A stretch of 64,000 bases of DNA from Hymenoscyphus infarciens. Taxonomy: Eukaryota > Ascomycota > Leotiomycetes > Helotiales > Helotiaceae. The stretch covers positions 1-64,000 of the forward strand of contig LLCB01000211.1 of assembly GCA_001414345.1 (NCBI GenBank), read 5' to 3'. Below the pieces are notes generated by a model, which was not told where the DNA came from, made no database searches, and saw only the letters and a list, made by a program, of their open reading frames with translations. Below, piece after piece: positions 47,255 to 57,075 of the stretch. Position 1 is the first letter of the stretch. The number at the start of each line of letters is the position of its first letter. The position numbers were made by a program, and so were the translations under genes.

Positions 47255-47920
47255 ATGACGACCTTCATCCCCCAAATCACCATTCCCGCGGCCGTCTTCG
47301 CCAACCCGGCAGCTTCAATCCTCCTCCCAATCGCCCTCGGCACCGCAGTCGGTTTCTCAGTCCGACGTAAGCTCCCTCTCCCTCTCCCTCACTCCACCAC
47401 CAACTTCTCTCTAACACATTTCCCAGCCAAAGAAACCCAAAAGAAATACCTCGCCCTGAAACAACCGCCCTACCGTCCAGCACCATGGGTCTTCGGCCCA
47501 GCATGGACCCTCCTCTACGGCCTCATGGGCTACTCCGCCCACCGCGCCTACAGCGTAGGAATGAACCCCCTCTCCACAGCAGAACAGCTCGTCGCCACTA
47601 AACACGGCGCAACCCTTTACACAATCCAACTCGGTCTCAATCTCATCTGGATGCCGCTCTTCTTCGTTGCTAAACGTCCCATCGAAGCTACCGTCGATAT
47701 CGTTGCTCTCACCGGTGTCGTTGGGTACTTGACGTATACATGGGGAAAGGTTGATGCTGTTGCCGGGTGGGCTTTGGCTCCTTACTTGGGATGGTTGGGC
47801 TTTGCTACTTATTTGACTGTGGGCGTGGGACATTTGAATGATTGGAATTTGGCGGATAAGGAGGTTGATGCTTCGCCTATCAACAAGGGGACTAAGTATG
47901 TGGATGAGAAGAAGGAGTAA
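47255..47920 (+). CDS. Translocator protein, TspO/MBR (peripheral benzodiazepine receptor) family
   Basis: Two exons (47255-47366 and 47427-47920; 60-nt intron) give 201 residues starting MTTFIPQITIPAAVF. The family signature follows the splice: PPYRPAPWVFGPAWTLLYGLMGYSAH (split here by a few residues from KYLALKQ), then LGLNLIWMPLFFVAKRP and a Trp-rich end WGKVDAVAGWALAPYLGWLGFATY. Five hydrophobic segments are visible, the family's five-helix bundle. TspO proteins bind porphyrins and sterols in the outer mitochondrial or ER membrane; in fungi the physiological role is unclear. The acidic/basic tail (KEVDASPINKG..VDEKKE) is longer than bacterial TspO. An upstream in-frame ATG at 47183 would add 24 residues and is less likely. 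Confidence 0.94.
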   Translation: MTTFIPQITIPAAVFANPAASILLPIALGTAVGFSVRRKLPLPLPHSTTNFSLTHFPAKETQKKYLALKQPPYRPAPWVFGPAWTLLYGLMGYSAHRAYSVGMNPLSTAEQLVATKHGATLYTIQLGLNLIWMPLFFVAKRPIEATVDIVALTGVVGYLTYTWGKVDAVAGWALAPYLGWLGFATYLTVGVGHLNDWNLADKEVDASPINKGTKYVDEKKE

Positions 47921-48806
47921 ATGCCTACATGGTTTGGCTGGCTGGTTGTAAAATTATAGGCCTAGGGTAAGAGACTACCACGGAGTTATGCAGCTTGTTT
48001 CAATGGGGTTTTTGATTTTATAGTCTTCCGTTATACCTTTTGGGAGAAATCTCCTTTTTAGCTTTTCTCAATTCATGCAATTCAGACGGAATGCCCTTGT
48101 GATGTATCACTTTAACTCTTCTCAACTTTCCAGAAATCCACTACTAAAAGAAGTGAGTTGATCATTACTCTCCGACACTCTTGCGGCTATTCTCACACAG
48201 TCACAACCATCTCTTTGAAGATTTTCACGGCGAATCAAAAATACCCAAGCTTTTCCATTCTTCCGAATCCTTATCTTTTTTCAAAGTTTCAAAAAAAGAG
48301 TTGAGGTGAAGGAGAGCAATATCGATGGTTTTTTTTCTCTTCCTTTTAAACCCCATCTAGATAATGAACTTCTAATTTGATAAACCGAGAAAAGAGATAA
48401 GCAGGTTTAAGATTTTTAGTATTAACGATTTAAATAACTTTATTCTTATTAGAGGGTTTATCCTAGCTATTTATATATTGTTAAATGATTTAGTTTTTTG
48501 CTCTTTTCTTCTTCTTTTTTCTTCTTCTTCTGTTTTATTTGTAATTTTATAGAAAACAGAATTAGTTCTTACTATTTATAGAGAATAGAAGAATCTTTAT
48601 TATTTATAGAGAATAGAAGGATTTTATAATAGTTTATATTAAAGAAAGAGTTTAAGATTTTTCATTTTCTTAGCTACTTATAAGGTTTTATTCTAGAGAC
48701 GTGTGAGTAGAGAGAGAAGTTTAGTATAGTAGGTTTTTAATATATTATAGAAAGTAAGAGGTCTTACTAAGCTTTCTTTTGAATAGTAGAAGTTTATAAT
48801 ATAAGA
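47921..48806. other. TSPO 3' region passing into AT-rich DNA
   Basis: The first 400 bp are normal trailer sequence. From about 48360 the DNA becomes AT-rich and without frames, with runs of CTTCTTCTT and duplicated TATTTATAGAGAATAGAAG at about 48575-48620. Confidence 0.55.
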
Positions 48807-49350
48807 TATCTTCTTAGTTATTCTTATATTCTACGTATAAACGCGTTTAGTAGTCCGGTTATAAACTACTCTTATTTAGAGTAGTTTTAGACTTAAAACT
48901 AGATAGCTTCGAACTACGAAGCTGCTAAACTAGCTTAGAAGTGCTAAGATATTAAACTATAAATTAAAGCTATTTATACTTACTCTATATATAGTAGAAG
49001 TATATCTCTTTCTATCTCTTTATTTAATCTCTCTTTCTCTCTTATAGAATTCTTTCTAATATAGCTAAGTACTATTATAAATAAGTATATTATACTACTT
49101 ATACTAGCTCTTAGAGTAACGTAGATAGGGTAGACGTACTTCTAAGTATACTAAAATAATAATTTTTTTAGTAGAGCTTTTTAAATATAAGATTATAAGT
49201 AAAATTATTATTAAATTTCTATATTATACTTTAGTAGAGTTTAAAGAATAAGATAATAATTTAAATATTTAGTTAGATTAGAGCTAGAAATATAAGCTTA
49301 GAACTATATTCTACTAAATTATATAGAGTATAAGAATAACTAAAGAGATA
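48807..49350. mobile_element. TIR element, RIP-decayed (copy 2)
   Basis: This is the second copy of the element at 3402-4101, same orientation. Its ends share TTAGTTATTCTTATA at the left and TATAAGAATAACTAAAGAGATA at the right (the latter stated by position: 49329-49350). Internal blocks such as GTGCTAAGATATTAAA and AATAATAATTTTTTTAGTAG are colinear with copy 1. Copy 2 is about 155 bp shorter and lacks the GTAGTAGAA microsatellite. Differences between copies are mostly transitions. Confidence 0.65.
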
Positions 49351-50872
49351 GAAAAGAGAAGAGAGAAATAAGAGTTTTTATTTTTAGAAGTTAGAGATTA
49401 AGAATGCTTTTTTTTTGTTTTTTTAAAGAGATAGAGCGTCGAGAGAGAAAGATTAAAAGAGCTATCTTCTAGAATAAGTACTTAGCTAAGAGAGTTTTTA
49501 GGTTTTAGAAATAGTAGAAGAGAATTAGATAGATTTATAGCGTAGTTTTGTTTTCTTTCTTCTTAAGATTAATTTAAAAGATAAGAAAATAAGTTGAAAA
49601 AGTGCTTATTTATACTACTCTTTATAAATAGATAAGAGAATCTTTTTAAATCTTTTAATTAACTCTCGAGTTTAAAACTTAAAAACCTAGACTTTAATAG
49701 AATAGATATATATAGAAATATACTTCTACTAGTTAATTCTAATAGCTAGGAGTATTTAGAATTCTATCGAAGAAATAGAGATATTCCTAGAAACGTATTA
49801 CTAGACTATAGAAACGTGATTTATACGTATTTTAGACTAAATAAAGCGAGATATAATTCTAGTATCTTACTTAACTAAGTATTACTACTCTAGATAACTT
49901 ATTAAGTTAAGTTAAAAGGTTTTATAAAACACTTCTAGAGTCTAGAATAAGCTTTTTAAATAGTTCTATTCTATTCTAAAAGAATTCTAGAAGAGTTCTA
50001 AAAGTTTACTAGAATCTATTTTATATACTAAACTCTATTTAATTATTAAAGTATAAAGATAATTAGACTTAGATAGCGATATAATATTATATTAAATTAT
50101 TACGATATAGATTATATAATAAATATTATAAATTCTTAACTAATATAATAAATATCGCTTTAAAAGTAATAATACTTAATAAATATTAGAGTTTTAATAC
50201 TAGTGTCTTTAAATCCTAAATAAATATTATATAACTTATTTTCACTATTTAAAATATAGTTTATTATATTAGAAAGTTATTATATAAATCTTAAAATAGT
50301 ATAAAGGTCTTATAATAAGAAGACTACTTTCTTAGAGTTATAAATAATTTTAATTTATTTAAAAAAAATATATAACTTTATTTTAATTTTAGAAAAGAGT
50401 ATTCTATTAGCTCTTAGCTAGAAGAACTATTCTCTACTAATAATCGATATATTATTAGTTATTCTTAGAAATCTAGTATTAATCGAATTACTTAATATAA
50501 GACGATAAATATCGTAGATCTCTCTAATATACTACTAGTAATATCGCCGCCTAAGTCTGAATACGATGAATTTTACTAGACCCTCTTTTGATATTACGAT
50601 ACTTTATTTTAGACTAGATAGGTATTTGAAGAGCACTATCTATCTATATGCTATAACCGAATCAAGAAGCAAGTTTATAAACATATAAAGCTTATATTAA
50701 TTATTAATAGATAATCAGCTTCTAAAACGTAGAAATCCCAAGAGTGAACAGGTTCATTTCATGGCACACGTAGAACATAGGTCATAACACAGTCTGGTAT
50801 TGCTACAATAGTCATTATTCTACATTGTTCGCAACCATAATACCAAGACTCCGAATGAGTTCCCCGGCTTTT
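49351..50872. other. AT-rich RIP-like block without genes
   Basis: TA-dense sequence with no reading frame. The part at about 50402-50566 is an inverted relative of about 3072-3256. Composition returns to normal at about 50735, just before the CCT4 3' end. Confidence 0.65.
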
Positions 50873-52730
50873 CTATCTGCTTAGACATATGTCATCAATT
50901 CTCAGAATCATCTTTACCGTCTCAGCAGCCAACTCCACGGCACTAGTGCTGACAAGGAGAGGCTGTAAAACATTCTCATCTGCAATATCAATCTTGACTC
51001 CTCCACTCTTGATGCTGACACCAGCATTCTTCTCGCCGTTTGCGTGCTTATGTCTCAGCTCAGTGACGACTTTGATGCTGTTTAAACCTGCATTTTCGGC
51101 TAATGTTGTTGGGATAACCTCCATGGCGTCGGCGAAAGCTTTCCAGCAAATGGCTTCGGTGCCTTGTAGAGCTCGGCTTTGCTTGGCGAGTTGGGATGCG
51201 ATTTCGATTTCAGGTGCTCCACCTCCTGCGATGAGAGCCTTCTTCTTTACCAGGCATCTAATAACACACAAGGCATCGTGAAGACTTCGCTCAGCCTCAT
51301 CGAGAATAAGTGAGTTGGCACCTCTGCAAACAATGCTGACGGTCTTTCCAGCACTCTTTGTCCCTGTCACCTTGACAATTCTGCTTCCGCTAGTCTGGTG
51401 CTCCTCGATCAAATCTGCACTTCCCAGCTTGTCTTCTGTAAATGAGTCGATATCTGCAATTGGCTTGCAGCCGGTAGATTTGCAAATGAATTCTACCTCG
51501 TCTCTCTCGATATCTTTGATGCAGAGAATGTTGAGCTTGGCGAGGAAATGGAGGGAAAGGTCATTGACGGCGTCTCTAAGAATGGATTTTTGGATGAAAA
51601 GAACGTTGCACTTTGCCTTCTTGATCTTCTTGACCATATTCAAAAGGTAGGTTCGCTCTTCTTTGAGGATTTTGTCCATTTGACGGTAATCATTAACAAC
51701 GATTTGGTTTTCCATCTGAATTCCCAGTTAGCAAGATGTAGTGATGGGCAAAAAAAGAACTCTTACATCCGGTTTTGGGGGACTGAGCTGGAACTGAATT
51801 AGTCCTATCCGTGCCTTTTCCATTCTGACTGGACCACCGCCGTTCTTAACGACTGGCTGTGTCAAAACAACACCCTCCACCATCTCACTGTCCTCGATTG
51901 TGCCTCCAACCTTCTTTACTATTCTGATATTGTTCAGGTCCACATTCTCAGCAGTCTTGAGGTCGATCGTCTTTGTAATAGCATTTACTGCCATGGGGGC
52001 AAGTAAATTCGAGTGTTGGGATACGATCTTGGAGGAGAGAGATGTAGTGGCGGCTTGTAAAAGGATTGATGTATCGGCAAGGGAAACGGGATGTGACATT
52101 GCATGCAAAACTTGGACTGCTGCCGCAGCGGCTCTCTGGAATGATTCGGCAATCACAGAGGGGTGTATGCCTTTCCCAAGTAATCTGTCTGCAGCTCCCA
52201 ACAAACTTCCGCAAATAACCACCACTGATGTTGTTCCATCTCCAGCTTCAACATCTTGTGCCGCTGATAGATCTACGAGCATCTTTGCCGAGGGGTGCAT
52301 AACAGCCATACTCTTCAGCATAGTGCTTCCATCATTTGTGATCTGGTTTGGGTCAGCCATTATTCTCATATCTCCTTGTCGAATCCCTTACAATAGTCTG
52401 CCCTCGTCCGTCCTGAATCATCTTGTCCACTGCAAAATTTATGAGTATTTCGTTGAAGTGTTCCGGGGGTGCCTATTCTTACTTCCTCGAGGTCCAAGAG
52501 ACGTTCGTACGGCATCCGCAACAGCTAAACAAATATTAGTCTCGTCTTTGTGCAAGCTTCGCAAATTCTCAACCTACCTCTGGCAGCAACAATATTTGCT
52601 GTTCGGACAGCCATAGGCTTCTCCTTGTCCTGTAGCTTGAATTAGCTATACCGCATGATAATAAATATGCTAGAGACCGTACCTTGAAGGCAGCATTGCC
52701 AGAATTTCCGGCAGATTGGGTCATAGCCAT
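50873..52730 (-). CDS. CCT4: T-complex chaperonin (TRiC/CCT) subunit delta
   Basis: Six exons on the minus strand (52730-52683, 52629-52578, 52524-52483, 52429-52392, 52342-51767, 51715-50873) give 532 residues, the usual length for CCT4. The four short 5' exons restore a contiguous N-terminus: [18 protein letters not shown], then TSLGPRGMDKMIQ, then [14 protein letters not shown]. The ATPase motif GDGTTS is at residues 94-99 and GGGAPEIE begins at residue 416. Subunit-specific stretches such as [20 protein letters not shown] and LVEGV..QPVVK match delta. The cytosolic double-ring complex folds actin and tubulin. A 50-nt intron (52391-52343) contains in-frame codons and is easily missed. It is divergent from RPT1. 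Confidence 0.96.
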
Positions 52731-53122
52731 TTTCGATAATTCAGAGGTTCGCCAAACAAATTTCAAGGGAATATGGCGCTCAAAGGGTTGCTTGCTCGAG
52801 GTGTCGCGTTGCAAGGCTGGTGAACCGCGTCGCAGAAAATCATTTTGCCATAGAAGCTTCGATGCGGACCTAATATACAAGGCATGACAAGGCTGCAAGC
52901 CTTACGTAAGCGAGGTTGTCGCGATTTGAGGAGCGTCGTCAGGGAGCTTGCCTTGAGGACAATAACATCTCGACTTCAATAATCAGCCTCAACTCTGGTC
53001 ATAAACCTCCACCCCTGGCGCATCAACTCCAAATCCAGCAATACTCTTTCCAAACTCTCAACACGAATCCCTGATACACCCTTTTACATTAATACCGGGT
53101 TCCGTTTCCACCCTCTGACAGA
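52731..53122. promoter_or_regulatory. Bidirectional promoter region shared by CCT4 and RPT1
   Basis: Only 392 bp separate the two divergent start codons, so both promoters and leaders lie here. No TATA box is evident. I looked for the yeast proteasome element GGTGGCAAA on both strands and did not see it. Confidence 0.7.
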
Positions 53123-54641
53123 ATGCGTATGTCCTCCCGGCTCCAAATCACCTTTCTCTACTAACATCCCGCAGCGAGCGCCACTGGAGCAGATTGGCAG
53201 AAGTACACCAAGAAGTTCGCGGACGATGAAATAGAAGAGAAGAAGATTACACCTTTGACGGATGAGTAGGTCCTCTCGGTTTGGCAAACGGCGGATGTGT
53301 TACTGATTGCATTAGGGATATCCAAGTCCTGAAAACATATGGCGCAGCTCCATACGCTGCTGGCCTCAAGAAGCTAGAACAACAGATTAAGGAGAGGCAG
53401 AACAGTGTGAACGAGAAGATTGGTGTCAAAGTATGGAGCTCCAGATCCCGAAATACCCTCATGGTTTTGACAATAGAACAGGAATCAGATACCGGTTTAG
53501 CTCCACCTCATCTTTGGGATGTCGCCGCGGATCGTCAACGAATGTCAGAAGAGCAACCATTACAAGTGGCGAGATGTACGAAGATCATCCAAGACGAGAA
53601 GGACCCCGAGAAGAGCAAATATGTCATCAACGTCAAGCAGATCGCAAAGTTTGTTGTAAACTTGGGCGAGCGTGTCAGTCCCACGGATATTGAGGAGGGC
53701 ATGCGAGTTGGGTGAGTTTGGATGTCGATTTCACCCCGGATCTCTGTTAATTTTGATAAAGTGTCGACCGAAACAAGTACCAGATTCTCCTGCCATTACC
53801 ACCGAAGATCGATGCCAGTGTCACAATGATGACTGTCGAGGAGAAGCCCGATGTTACATATGGTGATGTGGGAGGATGCAAGGAACAAGTAGAGAAGCTC
53901 CGTGAAGTTGTTGAGATGCCTCTATTATCACCAGAACGATTCGTCAACCTCGGTATCGATCCACCCAAGGGAGCTTTGCTTTACGGACCCCCAGGAACAG
54001 GAAAGACCCTTTGCGCGCGAGCTGTTGCCAACAGAACCGATGCGACATTTATCCGAGTTATTGGTAGTGAGTTGGTGCAGAAGTACGTTGGTGAAGGAGC
54101 AAGAATGGTTAGAGAGCTGTTTGAAATGGCCCGGACCAAGAAGGCATGCATTATTTTCTTCGATGAAATTGATGCCATCGGAGGTGCCCGAGTGGACGAC
54201 GGCGCTGGAGGTGATAACGAAGTACAGAGAACCATGTTGGAGTTGATTACACAACTGGATGGTTTTGATGCACGAGGAAACATCAAGGTTATGTTTGCCA
54301 CCAACAGACCTTCGACACTTGATCCAGCTCTTATGAGACCTGGACGTATCGACCGCAAAATCGAATTTTCCCTACCAGATCTCGAGGGACGTGCGAATAT
54401 TCTACGAATTCATGCCAAGAGTATGTCTGTCGAACGTGATATTCGATGGGAGTTGATCTCACGTCTTTGCCCCAACTCAACGGGAGCCGAGTTGAGAAGT
54501 GTGTGCACAGAAGCTGGTATGTTCGCCATCCGTGCACGAAGGAAGGTGGCAACCGAGAAGGATTTCTTGAGTGCAGTGGACAAGGTTATCAAGGGCAATT
54601 TGAAGTTCAACTCTACCGCTACGTACATGCAATATAACTAG
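53123..54641 (+). CDS. RPT1: 26S proteasome regulatory ATPase subunit Rpt1
   Basis: Five exons (53123-53126, 53175-53265, 53316-53430, 53482-53711, 53762-54641) give 439 residues, as in other fungi. Exon 1 contributes only ATG plus one base; joined to exon 2 it gives [20 protein letters not shown]. The linker [18 protein letters not shown] is restored across intron 2. The OB region ends [20 protein letters not shown]. The AAA domain has Walker A GPPGTGKT at residues 222-229, Walker B IIFFDEID near 285 and the arginine-finger region [11 protein letters not shown]. Rpt1 is one of six ATPases that unfold substrates at the base of the 19S particle. All introns are 48-51 nt. Confidence 0.97.
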
Positions 54642-55183
54642 ATGTACTTATACGGAAGAGCGGTTGTAATAATATCAGGCGCATGGGAAGTGTTCCAGGT
54701 GGAATCAGTGCGTCAAGAAAGAGCAGCTCTGGTTGCTGTAAATAGATAATTCTCGTTGCCAGCAATGGGGAATTAGGGTTTCTGGGCGGTCATAACTTGG
54801 GCTGGAATGCAACCATAGGTAGACATGTACTCATAGTCCAGCGAAAGTATCAAGCGCATCTACCATGATATATCGTTGTCTCTCATTTGATGTCATTTTT
54901 CCTTCAAGTTGTAAGTGATTCCCCTCCCATAAAGGTTTCATTGCTGCAGCTGGATACAGCATACTAAAATTGTCCTAGTAAAGGACGTTGAGGCAGGAGC
55001 GAATGTAGCTAGTTGAGCGACATACCTTAACTAGCCTCCACGGCACTTTCCCATTTTCAAAGTCGTCGCTACACACAACAATACCGTTCCTGACATGTCT
55101 CTTCCAACAAGATACTCACTTTTCACTATCTGTGGACTATAAATCGAACTCTTCTTCGTCCGACGCCTCTCCTGTCATCTGCA
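54642..55183. other. RPT1 3' region
   Basis: Balanced-composition trailer and intergenic sequence, with no gene recognised before the NACHT-like fragment. Confidence 0.5.
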
Positions 55184-56105
55184 CTACCTCTCCTGCATTC
55201 TCATCGCTGGAACTTCCAGTATCATACCCGTCGGTATTTGACTGAATCCCCCGTAACGTTTTGAGCACTGAGGCTTTGAGCTCCTCGGATTTGCTGAAAC
55301 TGAATTAGTTTTCAATTCAGTCGCTGGGTCGCAGACAGAGTCGTCAAGACTCGCATCACCTATACTGTCATTTTCATCGTCTGGCAATTCGAAGCTGTCC
55401 ACTAGCTTCATGCCAAATTCTGTATTCGAGTCTGGAACTCGAACAAGTCGTTTTGGGATAGGGCGGCGAAGATGTGGAGGCGGTTGAACCGCATGTGCAT
55501 GTTCGAGGCTTCGCGGAATTTTGAGAATGCTTTGCCCTTGTGGTGGCTTTTCAGGCTCCGTGAAGAGTAACCTGCGCGCATTTGAGGTTCCCGATGTAAG
55601 CATAATCTTGAAAATCATGTTGCGTGGTCTGCTCACAAGCTCTGAGGGTTTCTCGAGTATGAAACGCAGTCTTGAGGACTTTGCTTTGGCTCCCTGAAGC
55701 TCATCAATGCTATCGATCACGATACAAATAGTAGTATCTTGTGGCAAAGTATTGAGGGCTTCTCGGAAGATAGTCAAGGTTATCTTCAAGTTATCCTTTT
55801 CACTTTTTAAAACGTCAACGTTGAGGTATTCAGGGTGTTTCCCGATTATTGAAGGGTGCTGTTGAAGGATCTGAATGATGAACGAGCAAATTGCGAAGCG
55901 ACATACTCTGGGTCTGCCTCCTCGCAAGTGCTGGAGAGGTCGCAGAAGTAGAAGAGCATGGTGTAACCTTCGCTATCGCCAATATCATCTTTTTTGCTAT
56001 ATAGTGCTGCCATCTCATCTTCCAGCCAACTCGTATTATGGTCGCATACAAAGCTTATCGAGAAGAAGATGCTACCGAGAGAGGTCTACTGAGACCACCC
56101 CACCC
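55184..56105 (-). pseudogene. NACHT/STAND NTPase-like fragment
   Basis: Read on the minus strand, from about 56105: TSLGSIFFSISFVCDHNTSW, then EGYTMLFYFCDLSS, then (after a one-base frame change near 55885) FIIQILQQHPSIIGKHPE and TTICIVIDSIDEL. This order, a cysteine in a hydrophobic YFC block, then a LIxQIL helix, then a Walker B-like hydrophobic strand ending DSIDEL, is that of the NACHT core in fungal STAND proteins. No upstream P-loop was found and the frame ends after about 250 codons with Pro-rich sequence. I take it as a truncated relic of an accessory recognition-type gene. The frame break could also be an unrecognised intron. Confidence 0.45.
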
Positions 56106-56373
56106 ACCACGTACCATCAAGATAGAAAGTGATGGTAAGTACGGAGACCCGGGCGAGGATGATCCACCGGAGCTGCAACACCGGCTAATGTCTTTGACAA
56201 TACCCCTAAACGGGACACTCAGATTTAATCATTGTACCAACAATATGGATATATCCACGAGGACGATGACCCCGCAGATAAACAGTTGATGTTGCGTTTC
56301 CCCACAATTCTTTGGATATTGTTTCCGGAAGACGAGCTGGGGTGAGTATCTAGGTTTTCTTGGCAAATGCATA

Positions 56374-56601
56374 CAACGTATCCGACCGAACAGTTGTAGC
56401 GAGATCATTACCACCTAGGCCCTGTAAATGCCCTAGAAACCCCATAAAACCCTAGCTTTTGGCTTAAATTCCTTTGTTGGTGGCTTCTAAGAACCTTGCG
56501 TATGGCTTCTAAGGCCCTTATCTGTAGGTTCAAGGACTTTTTTCGATTAGATCTTGACCCTTGTATTTAATTTCGCTACAATTGTTCGGTCGGATACGTT
56601 G
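56374..56601. mobile_element. 228-bp TIR miniature element with TA duplication
   Basis: Long inverted repeats of about 30 bp with one mismatch start CAACGTATCCGACCGAACA at both ends. TA flanks the element on each side (56372-56373 and 56602-56603). There is no coding capacity. The TA duplication points to a Tc1/mariner-type miniature element. It sits inside or beside the broken AAA-ATPase sequence, possibly in a former intron. Confidence 0.8.
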
Positions 56602-56639
56602 TATGGTTAATGGCATGTGTAGGTACATATCCTGTTGAT

Positions 56640-56903
56640 AACCTCGACAATGTAGAGTTCAAAAAGAATTGAAAAGCTTGTCATGAATTCTGATCATAAA
56701 GATATTGTGAAGGCTATGGTTGCTAGTCATGTAGACGAGGATGCAAACCAGTTCGGCGACCTGATTGATGGAAAGGGGCAAGGAGTAGTGGTTCTCCTAC
56801 ATGGTATGTTGTACCATAAGAGTCTTTTGAAATGCTGACGCGCAAGTGAAGGACCGCCAGGAGTAGCAAAAACCTTTAACTCTAAGTATTTCGAAGTCAG
56901 TCA
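56640..56903 (+). pseudogene. AAA-ATPase fragment ending just after the P-loop
   Basis: The plus strand reads PVDNLDNVEFKKN, then after a one-base shift EKLVMNSDHKDIVKAMV, then DLIDGKGQGVVVLLHG, and after a probable intron (56803-56853) GPPGVAKTF. This is the block that precedes and includes Walker A in a large fungal AAA-ATPase family (usual form GPPGxGKTLT). The lysine is retained, but the glycine before it is changed to alanine. The sequence ends abruptly at 56904, where a CAGTGAGTT-type element begins, so the rest of the ATPase domain is missing. Earlier coding sequence may extend back to about 56038 (for example LRFPTILWILFPEDELG) across the 228-bp miniature element, but that is weaker. 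Confidence 0.55.
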
Positions 56904-57075
56904 CAGTGAGTTACAAGTTAAGCTTTCATTTGCCTACTTTTTTTGTAATCCGAGCCTTTTTATTAAGGCTTTCTCTCTCTTTTCTTTAGAAGATAGAAAA
57001 TAAAAATACTCTAAAAGAGACGAGGCCTAGCTAGAAAGAAGCGCTCTATCCAATTATCTCTCTTCTGTATATATT
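56904..57075 (+). mobile_element. Left end of a CAGTGAGTT-family TIR element
   Basis: It begins CAGTGAGTTACAAGTTAAGC and shares GGCCTAGCTAGAAAGAA with the other two copies. The flanking dinucleotide is CA rather than TA. Homology fades near 57075 and no matching right end was seen. The junction coincides with the loss of AAA-ATPase coding sequence. Confidence 0.65.
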
